From contig DAIQOP010000090.1 in the NCBI GenBank assembly GCA_036787815.1, forward strand, positions 1 to 13,830: 13,830 nucleotides of DNA, written 5' to 3'. Positions 1-7,185 of the stretch are shown here, piece after piece. This stretch comes from DATBAK01 sp036787815 (GTDB lineage: Bacteria; Actinomycetota; Acidimicrobiia; IMCC26256; PALSA-610). Position 1 is the first letter of the stretch, and each line of letters opens with the position of its first letter. The notes under the pieces are model-generated. The model searched no databases, was not told the origin of the DNA, and saw only the letters and a list, made by a program, of their open reading frames with translations. The translations under genes were made by a program, and so were the position numbers.

Positions 1-650
1 CGGCCGCCCCCCGCCGTAGAAGCGGGCCGGCTGTCGCCGACCTTCGGCGGCACCGGTGCCGGTCGGCGGTCTCCGATCTGCGGGCGCGCCTCGGCACCCG
101 GAAGCCCGGCTTCCTCGCGCGCCTCGATCAGCGCGTCGTCGTCGGTGTAGCCGCCGTCGGCATCCGCGTCGTTCCAGTCGTGGCCCCGCTGCGGGCGCCC
201 CGCGGGCGACCGCTCGCCCGCTGTCTCCGAACCCTCGGAAGCATCGGCATCGTCGCCTTCGTCCGCGGCGCCGCCCGCACCACCGGCACCGCCGCTCGCA
301 ACACCCGCCGCGCCGGGGCGCTTGCGGTTGCGCCCACCACGGCTCCCGCGACGTCGCCGGCGAGGGAGCCCGTCGGGCCCGAGCGCGGGGCCCGCACCCG
401 GGGTCGCGGAACCGTTCCCGTTCTCCGACACGGGCGCGGCATCGACCGCCGGCCCCGCGTCGTCGGTCGCGAGCGACGGGACCGCTTCGCTCCGGTCCGG
501 TTCGGTACGGTCCGGTTCAGTGCGAGCCGGCTCCGGGGACGGCGGTTCGACGGGTGCGGCGACCGCCTGCGGCACCGCCGCGGCAGTCGGTTCGGGGTGA
601 TTCACCGGCGCGTTCGCGCCGGCCATCTCGGGGAGCGAGTCCTGCGACAT
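1..650 (-). CDS. Probable Rne/Rng family ribonuclease, N-terminal extension only (partial at left edge)
   Basis: An open frame starts at ATG 650-648 and runs without a stop through the left edge, giving 216 complete codons. A clear Shine-Dalgarno (GAAGGA, 4 bases before ATG) supports the start. No folded domain is visible. Residues 1-95 are Pro/Ala/Glu-rich with the small repeat TEPDRTEPDR near residue 45. Residues 97-111 are a basic island, RRRRRGSRGGRNRKR, resembling RNA-binding RGG stretches. A Gly/Ala- then Asp/Glu-rich low-complexity segment follows. The assignment rests on context: in Streptomyces and many other bacteria the gene after the TIGR03960/TIGR03936 pair is RNase E/G, and actinobacterial RNase E has a long disordered arginine-rich N-terminus. 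The S1 and catalytic domains would lie beyond the window. It begins 12 bases after the preceding gene, so it is probably co-transcribed. Any other disordered RNA-binding protein would look the same here. Confidence 0.62.
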   Translation of the reverse strand, partial: MSQDSLPEMAGANAPVNHPEPTAAAVPQAVAAPVEPPSPEPARTEPDRTEPDRSEAVPSLATDDAGPAVDAAPVSENGNGSATPGAGPALGPDGLPRRRRRGSRGGRNRKRPGAAGVASGGAGGAGGAADEGDDADASEGSETAGERSPAGRPQRGHDWNDADADGGYTDDDALIEAREEAGLPGAEARPQIGDRRPAPVPPKVGDSRPASTAGGG

Positions 651-654
651 CGAT

Positions 655-660
655 TCCTTC
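655..660 (-). promoter_or_regulatory. Shine-Dalgarno of the left-edge gene
   Basis: GAAGGA on the minus strand, 4 bases before ATG 650. It fixes the start of the partial ribonuclease-like gene and lies in the 12-base spacer after the upstream stop codon. Confidence 0.6.
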
Positions 661-662
661 TC

Positions 663-1409
663 TCACGACGCGCGCACCTGAGGTACGCGCGGGCGCGTGT
701 CGGCGTCGAGCGGTTCACACCGCGCGCCGTCGCGCTCGATCCATTGGTGGGTTCGCACGGCCCGGCCTACCGCGAGGGCCATGGCTTGCGGGCCGAAGCC
801 CGCGATCGCCGCGACCACCTCGCTCGGCTTGGCGCCGCGCGGTTGAGTCAAGAGTTCCATCTCCACTGTCGCGTTCGGCGACTCGATCATCTCGAGTCGC
901 CGAATCGCCGGCCGCACATCGGCGACCGAGGCCCGCCCTTTTCGCACCTGCGTGACGTCGAGCACCGACGCATCGCGCGCCGCCTCGACGAGCCCACGCA
1001 CGAGCTCAGCGGGAACCGGCTGTCCGTCGTCGTCGGCCACCTCGACCTGCCAGGTGACCGCGGCGACCACTTCCTGCAACGCGGGCGCCCGTTCCTCGAG
1101 GGCGACGACGGCGTCGACCTCGATTCCGAGCGGCAGCGCCGCGGTGAGCCGCGCCGGAAGCGACTCGAGATCGATCGGCTCCGCGAGCTCGAGGTCGAGA
1201 TACTCGGCATCGCTCTCGTAGCCGGTCGACAACGCAAGCCCGAAGCTCACCTTCGGCCGGGGCGAGAACCCCAACGTGAACGCGAGCGGGAGCTGCTCGA
1301 TGCGCAGCGCGCGCTCGAACGCCCGGGCGACATCGCGGTGCGAGATCCAACGGACCTTGCCCCGCTTCGTGTAGCGAACACGTACGGGGAACCCGGTGTC
1401 GCCGCGCAT
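663..1409 (-). CDS. TIGR03936 / DUF2344 radical SAM-associated protein
   Basis: A 248-residue protein. The N-terminus has the family's conserved opening: VRVRYTKRGKVRWISHRD (about residues 9-26), then LPLAFTLGFSPRPKVSFG, then LSTGYESDAEYLDLEL. These features define DUF2344/TIGR03936, which is almost always found next to, or fused to, a TIGR03960 radical SAM protein. To my knowledge no reaction has been established; an RNA-related role is often inferred because the pair sits beside RNase E/G and ribosomal protein genes. The ATG shares one base with the stop of the radical SAM gene (TGATG), so translation is probably coupled. A good Shine-Dalgarno (GGAGGGG, 4 bases upstream) also supports this start. 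The length is usual for the separate, unfused form. The next gene follows after 12 bases. Confidence 0.9.
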   Translation of the reverse strand: MRGDTGFPVRVRYTKRGKVRWISHRDVARAFERALRIEQLPLAFTLGFSPRPKVSFGLALSTGYESDAEYLDLELAEPIDLESLPARLTAALPLGIEVDAVVALEERAPALQEVVAAVTWQVEVADDDGQPVPAELVRGLVEAARDASVLDVTQVRKGRASVADVRPAIRRLEMIESPNATVEMELLTQPRGAKPSEVVAAIAGFGPQAMALAVGRAVRTHQWIERDGARCEPLDADTRPRVPQVRAS

Positions 1410-3376
1410 CAGGCCCCTCCGCCTGCGGCACCGACGGGTTCGGGACGGCGGGCGAGGAGCGTGACGGGAACCTCGGCCCCACGCGACAGATCCTGACCGG
1501 TGCCCTGGCTTCCGCCCGCCGGAGGCACCGACGACGCCACCACGTGCTCGAGGGCGTACCCGGTGCAGACCCCGCAGTCGTAGCAGGGCGTCCACCGGCA
1601 ATCGGGCAGACCGTGCTCGTGGAGCGCTTCCTGCCAGTCGTTCCAGAGGAAATCGGAGTGCAGGCCGGCGCGGATGTGCTCCCACGGGAGGAGCTCGTCG
1701 CGGGTGCGCTGGCGGGTGACGTACCAGTCGGGATCGAGCCCCTCGGCGGCCATCGCCTCGAGCCACCGGGAGAGATCGAAGTACTCCGACCACTCCTGGA
1801 ACGTGCCACCGGCCCGCCACACGCGCTCGATGACCTTGCCGAGCCGACGGTCGCCGCGGCTCACGATGCCTTCGGCGTAGGTGGCCTCGGGGTCGTGCCA
1901 CTTGAGCTGGGCGGCCCGCTGGCCGCGCAGCGCGCCGCGCACGAGGTCGATCTTGCGGTGCAACTCGGCGACGCCGTTCTGACCGAACCACTGGAACGGC
2001 GTGTGGGCCTTCGGGACGAATCCGCCCAGCGACACCGTGCACGACGGCGCCTTCGTGTGGCGTCGGCCGATCTCGACGACCGCGCGGGCCAGCTCGGCGA
2101 TGCCGAGCGTGTCGGCGTCGCTCTCGGTGGGCAGGCCGGTGAGGAAGTAGAGCTTCACCCGCCGCCAGCCGCTCGAGTACGCGCCCTCGACGGCGGCGTA
2201 GAGGTCTTCCTCGGTGATGAGCTTGTTGATCACCTGCCGGAGGCGCCACGAACCGCCCTCGGGCGCGAAGGTCAGGCCGGTGCGGCGCACCTTCTGGATC
2301 TCGGTCGCGATCCCGACGGTGAAGGCGTCGACCCGCAGCGACGGCAGCGAGAGGCTCACGCTCCCCGTGCCTTCCTGGTCGTTCACGAGGTCGGCGACGA
2401 CGCGGTCGATCCCGGAGAAGTCGGCGCTCGAGAGCGAGGTGAGCGCGACCTCGTCGTAGCCCGTGCGGCGCAGGCCTTCGCGCACCATCGTGCGCACCTG
2501 CTCCTCGGGCCGTTCGCGTACCGGTCGGGTGATCATCCCGGCCTGGCAGAAGCGGCAGCCCCGGGTGCAGCCCCGGAAGATCTCGACGTTGAGGCGATCG
2601 TGCACGACCTCGACCAGCGGGACGAGCTGGTTCTTGGGGTAGGGCCAATCGGCGAGGTCGGCGACGGTGCGCTTCTCGATGGTCTCCGCCGCCTCGGGAA
2701 CCCGAGGCACGATGGCCCGCAGCGCCGGCCCGTCGTACTCCACGTCGTAGAGCGACGGCACGTACACGCCGGTGATCGTGGCGAGGTCGCGCAGCACCGC
2801 TTCGCGCGTGGCGCGGCCGCCGCGCTTCCAGGCCGCGACGACCTCGGCGATCTCGCTGACGACCTCTTCGCCGTCGCCGATGACGAACGCGTCGACGAAA
2901 TCGGCAAGGGGCTCGGGGTTGAACGTGCAGTGGCCACCCGCGATCACGAGCGGATCGCCCGGAGCCCGGTTCTCCGCCCGCACCGGCACGCCGGCGAGAT
3001 CGATGCAGTTGAGCAGGTTCGTGTAGACGAGCTCGGCCGAGAGGTTGAACGCGAGCACGTCGAAGTCGGAGGCGGCGCGGTGGGTGTCGACCGAGAAGAG
3101 CGGCACCCCGCCCTTGCGCATCGACGCCTCGAAATCGACCCACGGCGCGTAGGCGCGCTCGGCGACGGCATCGTCGCGTTCGTTGAGGATCTCGTAAAGG
3201 ATCTGGAGCCCCTGGTTGGGGAGGCCGATCTCGTAAGTGTCGGGATAGATCAGGAGGAAGGCAGCCTGGCCGGGCCGATGTTCCGGCGCCAGGGCGCCCC
3301 GCTCCATGCCGATGTAGCGAGCGGGCTTCTCCACCTTGGCCAGGAGCGGTTCGATCCGCGGCCAGAGGTTGGACAT
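1409..3376 (-). CDS. TIGR03960 family B12-binding-domain radical SAM protein
   Basis: A 655-residue protein if it starts at ATG 3376, eight bases from the N gap. The N-terminus MSNLWPRIEPLLAKVEKPAR is the usual family opening, so this start is likely, though one inside the gap cannot be excluded. Residues about 38-200 resemble a B12-binding Rossmann fold (YPDTYEIG at 44-51, GGHCTFNPEP at 147-156, IGDGEE at 166-171). The radical SAM domain follows with the CX3CX2C cluster motif RGCTRGCRFC (Cys270, 274, 277) and FAPEGGSWRLR near 370. A C-terminal CX4CX2CX2C group (Cys593, 598, 601, 604) could bind a second metal centre. The last 50 residues look like an unstructured tail. It presumably makes a 5'-deoxyadenosyl radical from S-adenosylmethionine in the cytoplasm; the substrate is unknown. 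It overlaps its partner DUF2344 gene by one base. Confidence 0.92.
   Translation of the reverse strand: MSNLWPRIEPLLAKVEKPARYIGMERGALAPEHRPGQAAFLLIYPDTYEIGLPNQGLQILYEILNERDDAVAERAYAPWVDFEASMRKGGVPLFSVDTHRAASDFDVLAFNLSAELVYTNLLNCIDLAGVPVRAENRAPGDPLVIAGGHCTFNPEPLADFVDAFVIGDGEEVVSEIAEVVAAWKRGGRATREAVLRDLATITGVYVPSLYDVEYDGPALRAIVPRVPEAAETIEKRTVADLADWPYPKNQLVPLVEVVHDRLNVEIFRGCTRGCRFCQAGMITRPVRERPEEQVRTMVREGLRRTGYDEVALTSLSSADFSGIDRVVADLVNDQEGTGSVSLSLPSLRVDAFTVGIATEIQKVRRTGLTFAPEGGSWRLRQVINKLITEEDLYAAVEGAYSSGWRRVKLYFLTGLPTESDADTLGIAELARAVVEIGRRHTKAPSCTVSLGGFVPKAHTPFQWFGQNGVAELHRKIDLVRGALRGQRAAQLKWHDPEATYAEGIVSRGDRRLGKVIERVWRAGGTFQEWSEYFDLSRWLEAMAAEGLDPDWYVTRQRTRDELLPWEHIRAGLHSDFLWNDWQEALHEHGLPDCRWTPCYDCGVCTGYALEHVVASSVPPAGGSQGTGQDLSRGAEVPVTLLARRPEPVGAAGGGA
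1414..1420 (-). promoter_or_regulatory. Shine-Dalgarno of the DUF2344 gene
   Basis: GGAGGGG on the minus strand, inside the 3' end of the radical SAM gene and 4 bases before ATG 1409. It supports the TGATG-coupled start and shows that the DUF2344 gene can recruit ribosomes itself. Confidence 0.55.
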
Positions 3377-3384
3377 GTCCGGAG

Positions 3385-3484
3385 NNNNNNNNNNNNNNNN
3401 NNNNNNNNNNNNNNNNNNNNNNNNNNNNNNNNNNNNNNNNNNNNNNNNNNNNNNNNNNNNNNNNNNNNNNNNNNNNNNNNNNNN
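3385..3484. other. Assembly gap of 100 N
   Basis: Exactly 100 N, the usual placeholder for a scaffold gap of unknown size. It hides the end of rodA, the spacer, and any terminator or promoter before the radical SAM gene. The frames on the two sides happen to be in register, which makes rodA and the radical SAM gene look fused; they belong to unrelated families and are separate genes. Confidence 0.98.
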
Positions 3485-4615
3485 CATGTGGACGTTGGAG
3501 ACGAGGCCGACGGCGATGAAGTAGGTGATGAGGGCGGAGCCGCCGTACGACATGAACGGCAGGGGGATGCCGGTGATGGGCATGATGCCCATCGTCATCC
3601 CGACGTTCTCGAAGACCTGGAACGCGAACATCGCCAGGATCCCCACGCACAGGAGCGTCCCGAAGAAGTCGGTCGAGAGCAGGGCTGTTCGCCACGTTCG
3701 CCACACCAGTAGCGCGAACAGCGCCAGCAACATCGCGCCACCGACGAAGCCGAGCTCCTCTCCCACCACGGTGAAGATGAAGTCGGTGTGCTGCGCCGGC
3801 ACGTAGCTGAGCTTGGTGAGCGTGCCCTTGTAGAGCCCGGTGCCGGTGAAGCCGCCGTGGGTGATCGCCGACTTCGACTCCGTGAGGTTGTACTCGGCCG
3901 GGCTCGCCGTCTGGGTCGACACCGGGCCCTGGTGCAGGAAGCTCGTCAACCGGTCGAGCCGGTAGCCGCTGAACTTCCCGGTGACGGCGAGCACCCCGAC
4001 GAGGCTCGCGACCACGAAGAACACGGTCGCGATGTGCAGGGGCCGGATGCCGGCCACGAGCACCACGGCCGCGACCACCACGCACATCACGAGCATCGTG
4101 CCCAGGTCGTTCTGCAACATGACGAGGGCCATCGGCACCGCGGCGATCCCGAGGGTGATCGCGAGCCGCCACGCGTCGAGGTCGCCCCGGTGCTGGTGGC
4201 AGTAGCCGGCCAGCGCGACGACGAGCACCACCTTGGCGATCTCCGACGGCTGGAACTGGAGCGGGCCGAGCTGGAACCACGCCGTCGTGCTGTTGCGCCC
4301 GGTGCCCACGAACCGCACCGCGAGCAGCAGGGGCAGCGTCGCGAGGTAGAGCAACGGGAACAGGTCGCGCAACTTGCGGTAGTCGACGAACATCGCGACG
4401 AGCATCGCGACGATGCCGATCATGAGTGCGAGGCCTTGGCGCTGCACGTAATAGAAGCGATTGACGTGCTCGAGCGACAGCCGCGTCCGCGTCGACGAGT
4501 AGATCATCACCAGCCCGAGCGACGTGATGGCGAGCGGGAGGGCGACCAACACGTAGTCGACGTGGCGCAACCGGCTCCCGCCCTGCGGGCGGTCGCTGCC
4601 CATACCCATCGTCAT
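3485..4615 (-). CDS. rodA: RodA, SEDS peptidoglycan glycosyltransferase (3' end lost in gap)
   Basis: 377 codons are visible before the gap. RodA polymerises lipid II into glycan strands in the inner membrane, working with PBP2 in the elongasome. The protein is strongly hydrophobic with about ten membrane segments. SEDS signatures appear in order: SLGLVMIYSSTR (32-43), FQPSEIAK (121-128), QNDLGT (168-173), ESKSAITHGG (246-255), HTDFIF with the conserved acidic residue of the periplasmic loop (276-281), EELG (286-289), and PITGIPLPFMSYGGSAL (346-362). The last visible residues, GLVSNVHM, are close to where RodA proteins usually end, so only a few residues are probably missing. The start is the first of three nearby ATGs (4615, 4609, 4603), 7 bases after the PBP2 stop; none has a clear Shine-Dalgarno, so the choice among them is uncertain. 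FtsW is less likely given the mre/PBP2 context. Confidence 0.95.
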
Positions 4616-4622
4616 GGGCGCA

Positions 4623-6569
4623 TCAATCGGCGCCGGCGGCGGCGGAGATCGTCGAGAGCGGCAGGCGCTCGAGACCCTCGATGACGCGCCGCACGACGGG
4701 CGCGGAGATCGCGGCACCGAATCCGGCCTGCTCGATGAGCGACACCACGACGTACTTGGGCTGGTTGGCCGGCACCATCGCGACGAAGACCGACGTGTCG
4801 CTGATGTCGCCGGCCTTGTTCATCACGACCTCGGCGGTGCCCGTCTTGCCCGCGACCGGGTACTGCGCGAGTGGGAAACCCTGGAACGCCGGGTAGGCCG
4901 TGCCGAGCTTGTTGCCCACCGCGCCGACGAAACCGTCCATCACGGCACTGCGGAGTGCGGGGTCGATCGCGATGTGCCGCCGGGCCCGCGGCACCATCAC
5001 CTTGACCTTGTGCGTGACCGGATCGACGATCCGCGACACGACTTGCGGCTGCCAGAGCGTGCCGCCGTTCGCGAACGCCGCGTACGCGTCGGCGAGCTGG
5101 AGCGGCGTCGCGACGAGATCGCCCTGACCGACTGCCAGCTCGATGTCGTCGCCCGGGTTCCACGCGCTGTTCTCGGCGAGCGCCTGCGAACCCTTCGGGT
5201 ACAGCTGCTTGGCGAACGCCGCCTTCCACCTCGCGTCGGGCACGCGGCCGATCGATTCGTCGAGCGGGATCCCGGTCTTCTGGCCGAAGCCGAACTCGCG
5301 CGCGACGTGCTGGATCGCGTAGCCGCGGCTCGGGTCGCCGGCCCTCCAGGCGTCCCACATCTGGTTGCCGAACGTGTAGAAGTACACGTCGCTCGAGACC
5401 GTGATCGCCTTGCGCAGATCGACAGACCCGTGCGACTCGCCGTTCGCGTTCTTGAACCGCTGCCCCTGCACCAGGATCGATCCCGCGTCCTGGATGGTCG
5501 TGAACTCACCGCGGAAGCCGTACTGCACCGCCGCGATCGACGACACGAGCTTGAACGTGGAACCGACCGCGTACAGGCCCTGCGTCGCGCGATTCAGGAG
5601 CCGCGCGGGCGGTGCGTTGAGCGCCTCGTACTGCGACTGGGAGATGCCGCCCACGAACTCGGAAGGCGCGTAGGTGGGGCTCGAAGCCATCGCGACGACA
5701 CCGCCCGTGTTCGCATCGAGCACGACCACCGCGCCGCCGGGCGCCTTGTAGTTCTCGAGCCGGAGCTTCGCGACGTTCTTGTTCTGCTGCGTCCGGGCGA
5801 GCGCGATGCCCTGCGCGAGCGAGTCCTCGGCGACCTTCTGCACGCGCGAATCGATCGTCAATTGCACGTTGTCACCGGGATGCCCGGCGGCCACCAACAG
5901 CGGATCGCCGACGACGCGGCCCGCGGGATCGACGGCCACCTTCTCGCGGCGCGAGACGCCGTGCAGGTACGCGTCGTAGGCCGCCTCCACGCCCGCGCGC
6001 CCGATCGTGTCGTTGTCCTCGTAGCCCGGATGCAACTTGGCCTCGGCCGGGCTGGTGACGCGACCCACGTACCCGAGCACGTGCGCCGCGAGCGTGCCCT
6101 GCGGGTAGAAGCGGTAGGGAATGATCTGCACGGACACGTGCGGGTACTGCTCCTGGCGCTCGAGGATCGCGAGGCGCACGCGGTCGGGTACCTCGACGCC
6201 GACCGCGACCACGGCGGGCTCGAACGGCGACTGACGCGGATCCTTCAGCCGGAGCAGGATCTCGGGGCGTGGAAGGTGGAGCAGGGTCGCGAGCCGGTCG
6301 ACGACGGCCGCACGCTCGTCTCCCGCGAGGCGGCGGTCCACCTCGATCGCCCACGCGACGCGATCCTCGACCAGCACGCGTCCGCTCGCGTCGAGGATCA
6401 GCCCGCGCGGCGATTCCTGCTGGATCGAGCGCAAGGTGTTCTGCGCGATCACGGCGACCGACGCCTGGCTGCTGCCGACCTGGAGGAACCACAGGCGACC
6501 GAGCAACGCGCTGAAGAGCGCGATGGCGACAACGCCGACGATCGCGACCCGCACCCGCTGATCGTTCAC
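4623..6569 (-). CDS. mrdA: Penicillin-binding protein 2 (elongasome D,D-transpeptidase)
   Basis: 648 residues, typical for a class B PBP of the PBP2 group. It cross-links the glycan made by RodA during lateral wall growth and is a beta-lactam target. The N-terminus has a short basic stretch and one signal-anchor segment (about 7-29), leaving the rest outside the membrane. The PBP dimer/pedestal domain covers about 50-230 and includes RFYPQGTLAAHVLGYVG. The transpeptidase domain has SXXK as STFK (nucleophile Ser337, Lys340), SSD at 392-394 where PBP2 commonly has SXD instead of SXN, NPGDDIELAVGQG (471-483), and KTGTAE (575-580). The GTG start is chosen because no other in-frame start lies upstream and the membrane anchor follows at once. 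No good Shine-Dalgarno is seen. The stop is 7 bases before rodA. Confidence 0.96.
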   Translation of the reverse strand: MNDQRVRVAIVGVVAIALFSALLGRLWFLQVGSSQASVAVIAQNTLRSIQQESPRGLILDASGRVLVEDRVAWAIEVDRRLAGDERAAVVDRLATLLHLPRPEILLRLKDPRQSPFEPAVVAVGVEVPDRVRLAILERQEQYPHVSVQIIPYRFYPQGTLAAHVLGYVGRVTSPAEAKLHPGYEDNDTIGRAGVEAAYDAYLHGVSRREKVAVDPAGRVVGDPLLVAAGHPGDNVQLTIDSRVQKVAEDSLAQGIALARTQQNKNVAKLRLENYKAPGGAVVVLDANTGGVVAMASSPTYAPSEFVGGISQSQYEALNAPPARLLNRATQGLYAVGSTFKLVSSIAAVQYGFRGEFTTIQDAGSILVQGQRFKNANGESHGSVDLRKAITVSSDVYFYTFGNQMWDAWRAGDPSRGYAIQHVAREFGFGQKTGIPLDESIGRVPDARWKAAFAKQLYPKGSQALAENSAWNPGDDIELAVGQGDLVATPLQLADAYAAFANGGTLWQPQVVSRIVDPVTHKVKVMVPRARRHIAIDPALRSAVMDGFVGAVGNKLGTAYPAFQGFPLAQYPVAGKTGTAEVVMNKAGDISDTSVFVAMVPANQPKYVVVSLIEQAGFGAAISAPVVRRVIEGLERLPLSTISAAAGAD

Positions 6570-6674
6570 AAGTACCGCTGGTTCATGAGAGTGCCGCTCG
6601 GAGATGAGAGCGCGGCGGCAAGAAGGGCATCGGCCCCATGTTGGCCGCTCAATCGGTCGAGCGCATGCCGGGCC
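6570..6674. other. mreD-mrdA spacer with a six-codon overlapping reading frame
   Basis: This 105-base spacer has no larger gene. On the minus strand ATG 6586 opens a six-codon frame (MNQRYL) whose TGA (6568-6566) overlaps the GTG start of PBP2 as GTGA. The only possible Shine-Dalgarno for it is weak (GAGCGG about 8 bases upstream). A short imperfect stem, CGCTC...GAGCG, lies just upstream. I see no convincing promoter or terminator. Confidence 0.3.
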
Positions 6675-7184
6675 TCAGCCTCGCCAGTTGATCGGCGGCG
6701 CGACACGGGTGCGCACGAACCGGTCGACGAGGGGAAACACGATCATCGCGGCGAGCGCGTCGTACACGGCCGCCCGGGCGACGATGCCCAGGGTCGCGAA
6801 CCGGATGAGCGAATCCGTGCCCGAAAGGATCGCGATCCCCGCGAACATCAAGCCGCCGAGGAAGCCGCCGAGCCCGCCGAGCACCAGCGGCAACCACCGC
6901 GTCGATCGGATGAGCCCGGCCTGGATCACACCGGTGAGGTACCCGGTCACGGCGTACGCGAGCGCCGACGCGCCGACGGGCGTGCGCAGGAAGAGGTCGA
7001 ACCCGAGGCCGGTGACGAACCCGACGACCGCGGCGGTCTCCGCATCGTCGTGGTACGCGACCGCGATCGCGAGCACGAGCCCGAGATCGGGCACGACGCC
7101 CAGGAGCCGCAGGTGCGGCATGAACGCGACCTGCACGACGACGGTCGTCATCGCGAGCAGACCGAGGGGCAGGATCCTGCGCAC
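6675..7184 (-). CDS. mreD: Rod shape-determining protein MreD
   Basis: 169 residues, almost wholly hydrophobic, with about five predicted membrane segments and short charged loops. Length, topology and position directly after mreC are typical of MreD, an inner-membrane elongasome component that links MreC to the other parts. Recognisable stretches are VVPDLGLVLAIAVAYHD (about 30-46), where MreD proteins carry a conserved P-D-L, and GFVTGLGFDLFLRTPVGASA (55-74), which carries the conserved G-x-x-x-D block. The family varies greatly in sequence, so context carries part of the call. Translation starts at GTG 7184, one base after the mreC stop, so it is likely coupled to mreC. A 105-base spacer follows before PBP2. 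Confidence 0.92.
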   Translation of the reverse strand: MRRILPLGLLAMTTVVVQVAFMPHLRLLGVVPDLGLVLAIAVAYHDDAETAAVVGFVTGLGFDLFLRTPVGASALAYAVTGYLTGVIQAGLIRSTRWLPLVLGGLGGFLGGLMFAGIAILSGTDSLIRFATLGIVARAAVYDALAAMIVFPLVDRFVRTRVAPPINWRG

Positions 7185-7185
7185 G

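Noticed and set aside
56..1496. Overlapping Arg/Pro-rich plus-strand frames near the left edge
   Set aside because: They lie antisense to DUF2344 and the ribonuclease-like N-terminus, which have good Shine-Dalgarno sites and coupled starts. The plus-strand products are low-complexity Arg-rich artefacts.
3371..3380. Perfect 10-bp palindrome GGACATGTCC around the radical SAM start codon
   Set aside because: It might suggest an operator, but a ten-base palindrome is too short to support one, it includes coding bases, and the gap hides its context.
1409..4615. A single rodA-radical SAM fusion protein
   Set aside because: Continuity exists only through 100 N. RodA is near its normal C-terminus on one side and the radical SAM protein has its normal N-terminus on the other.
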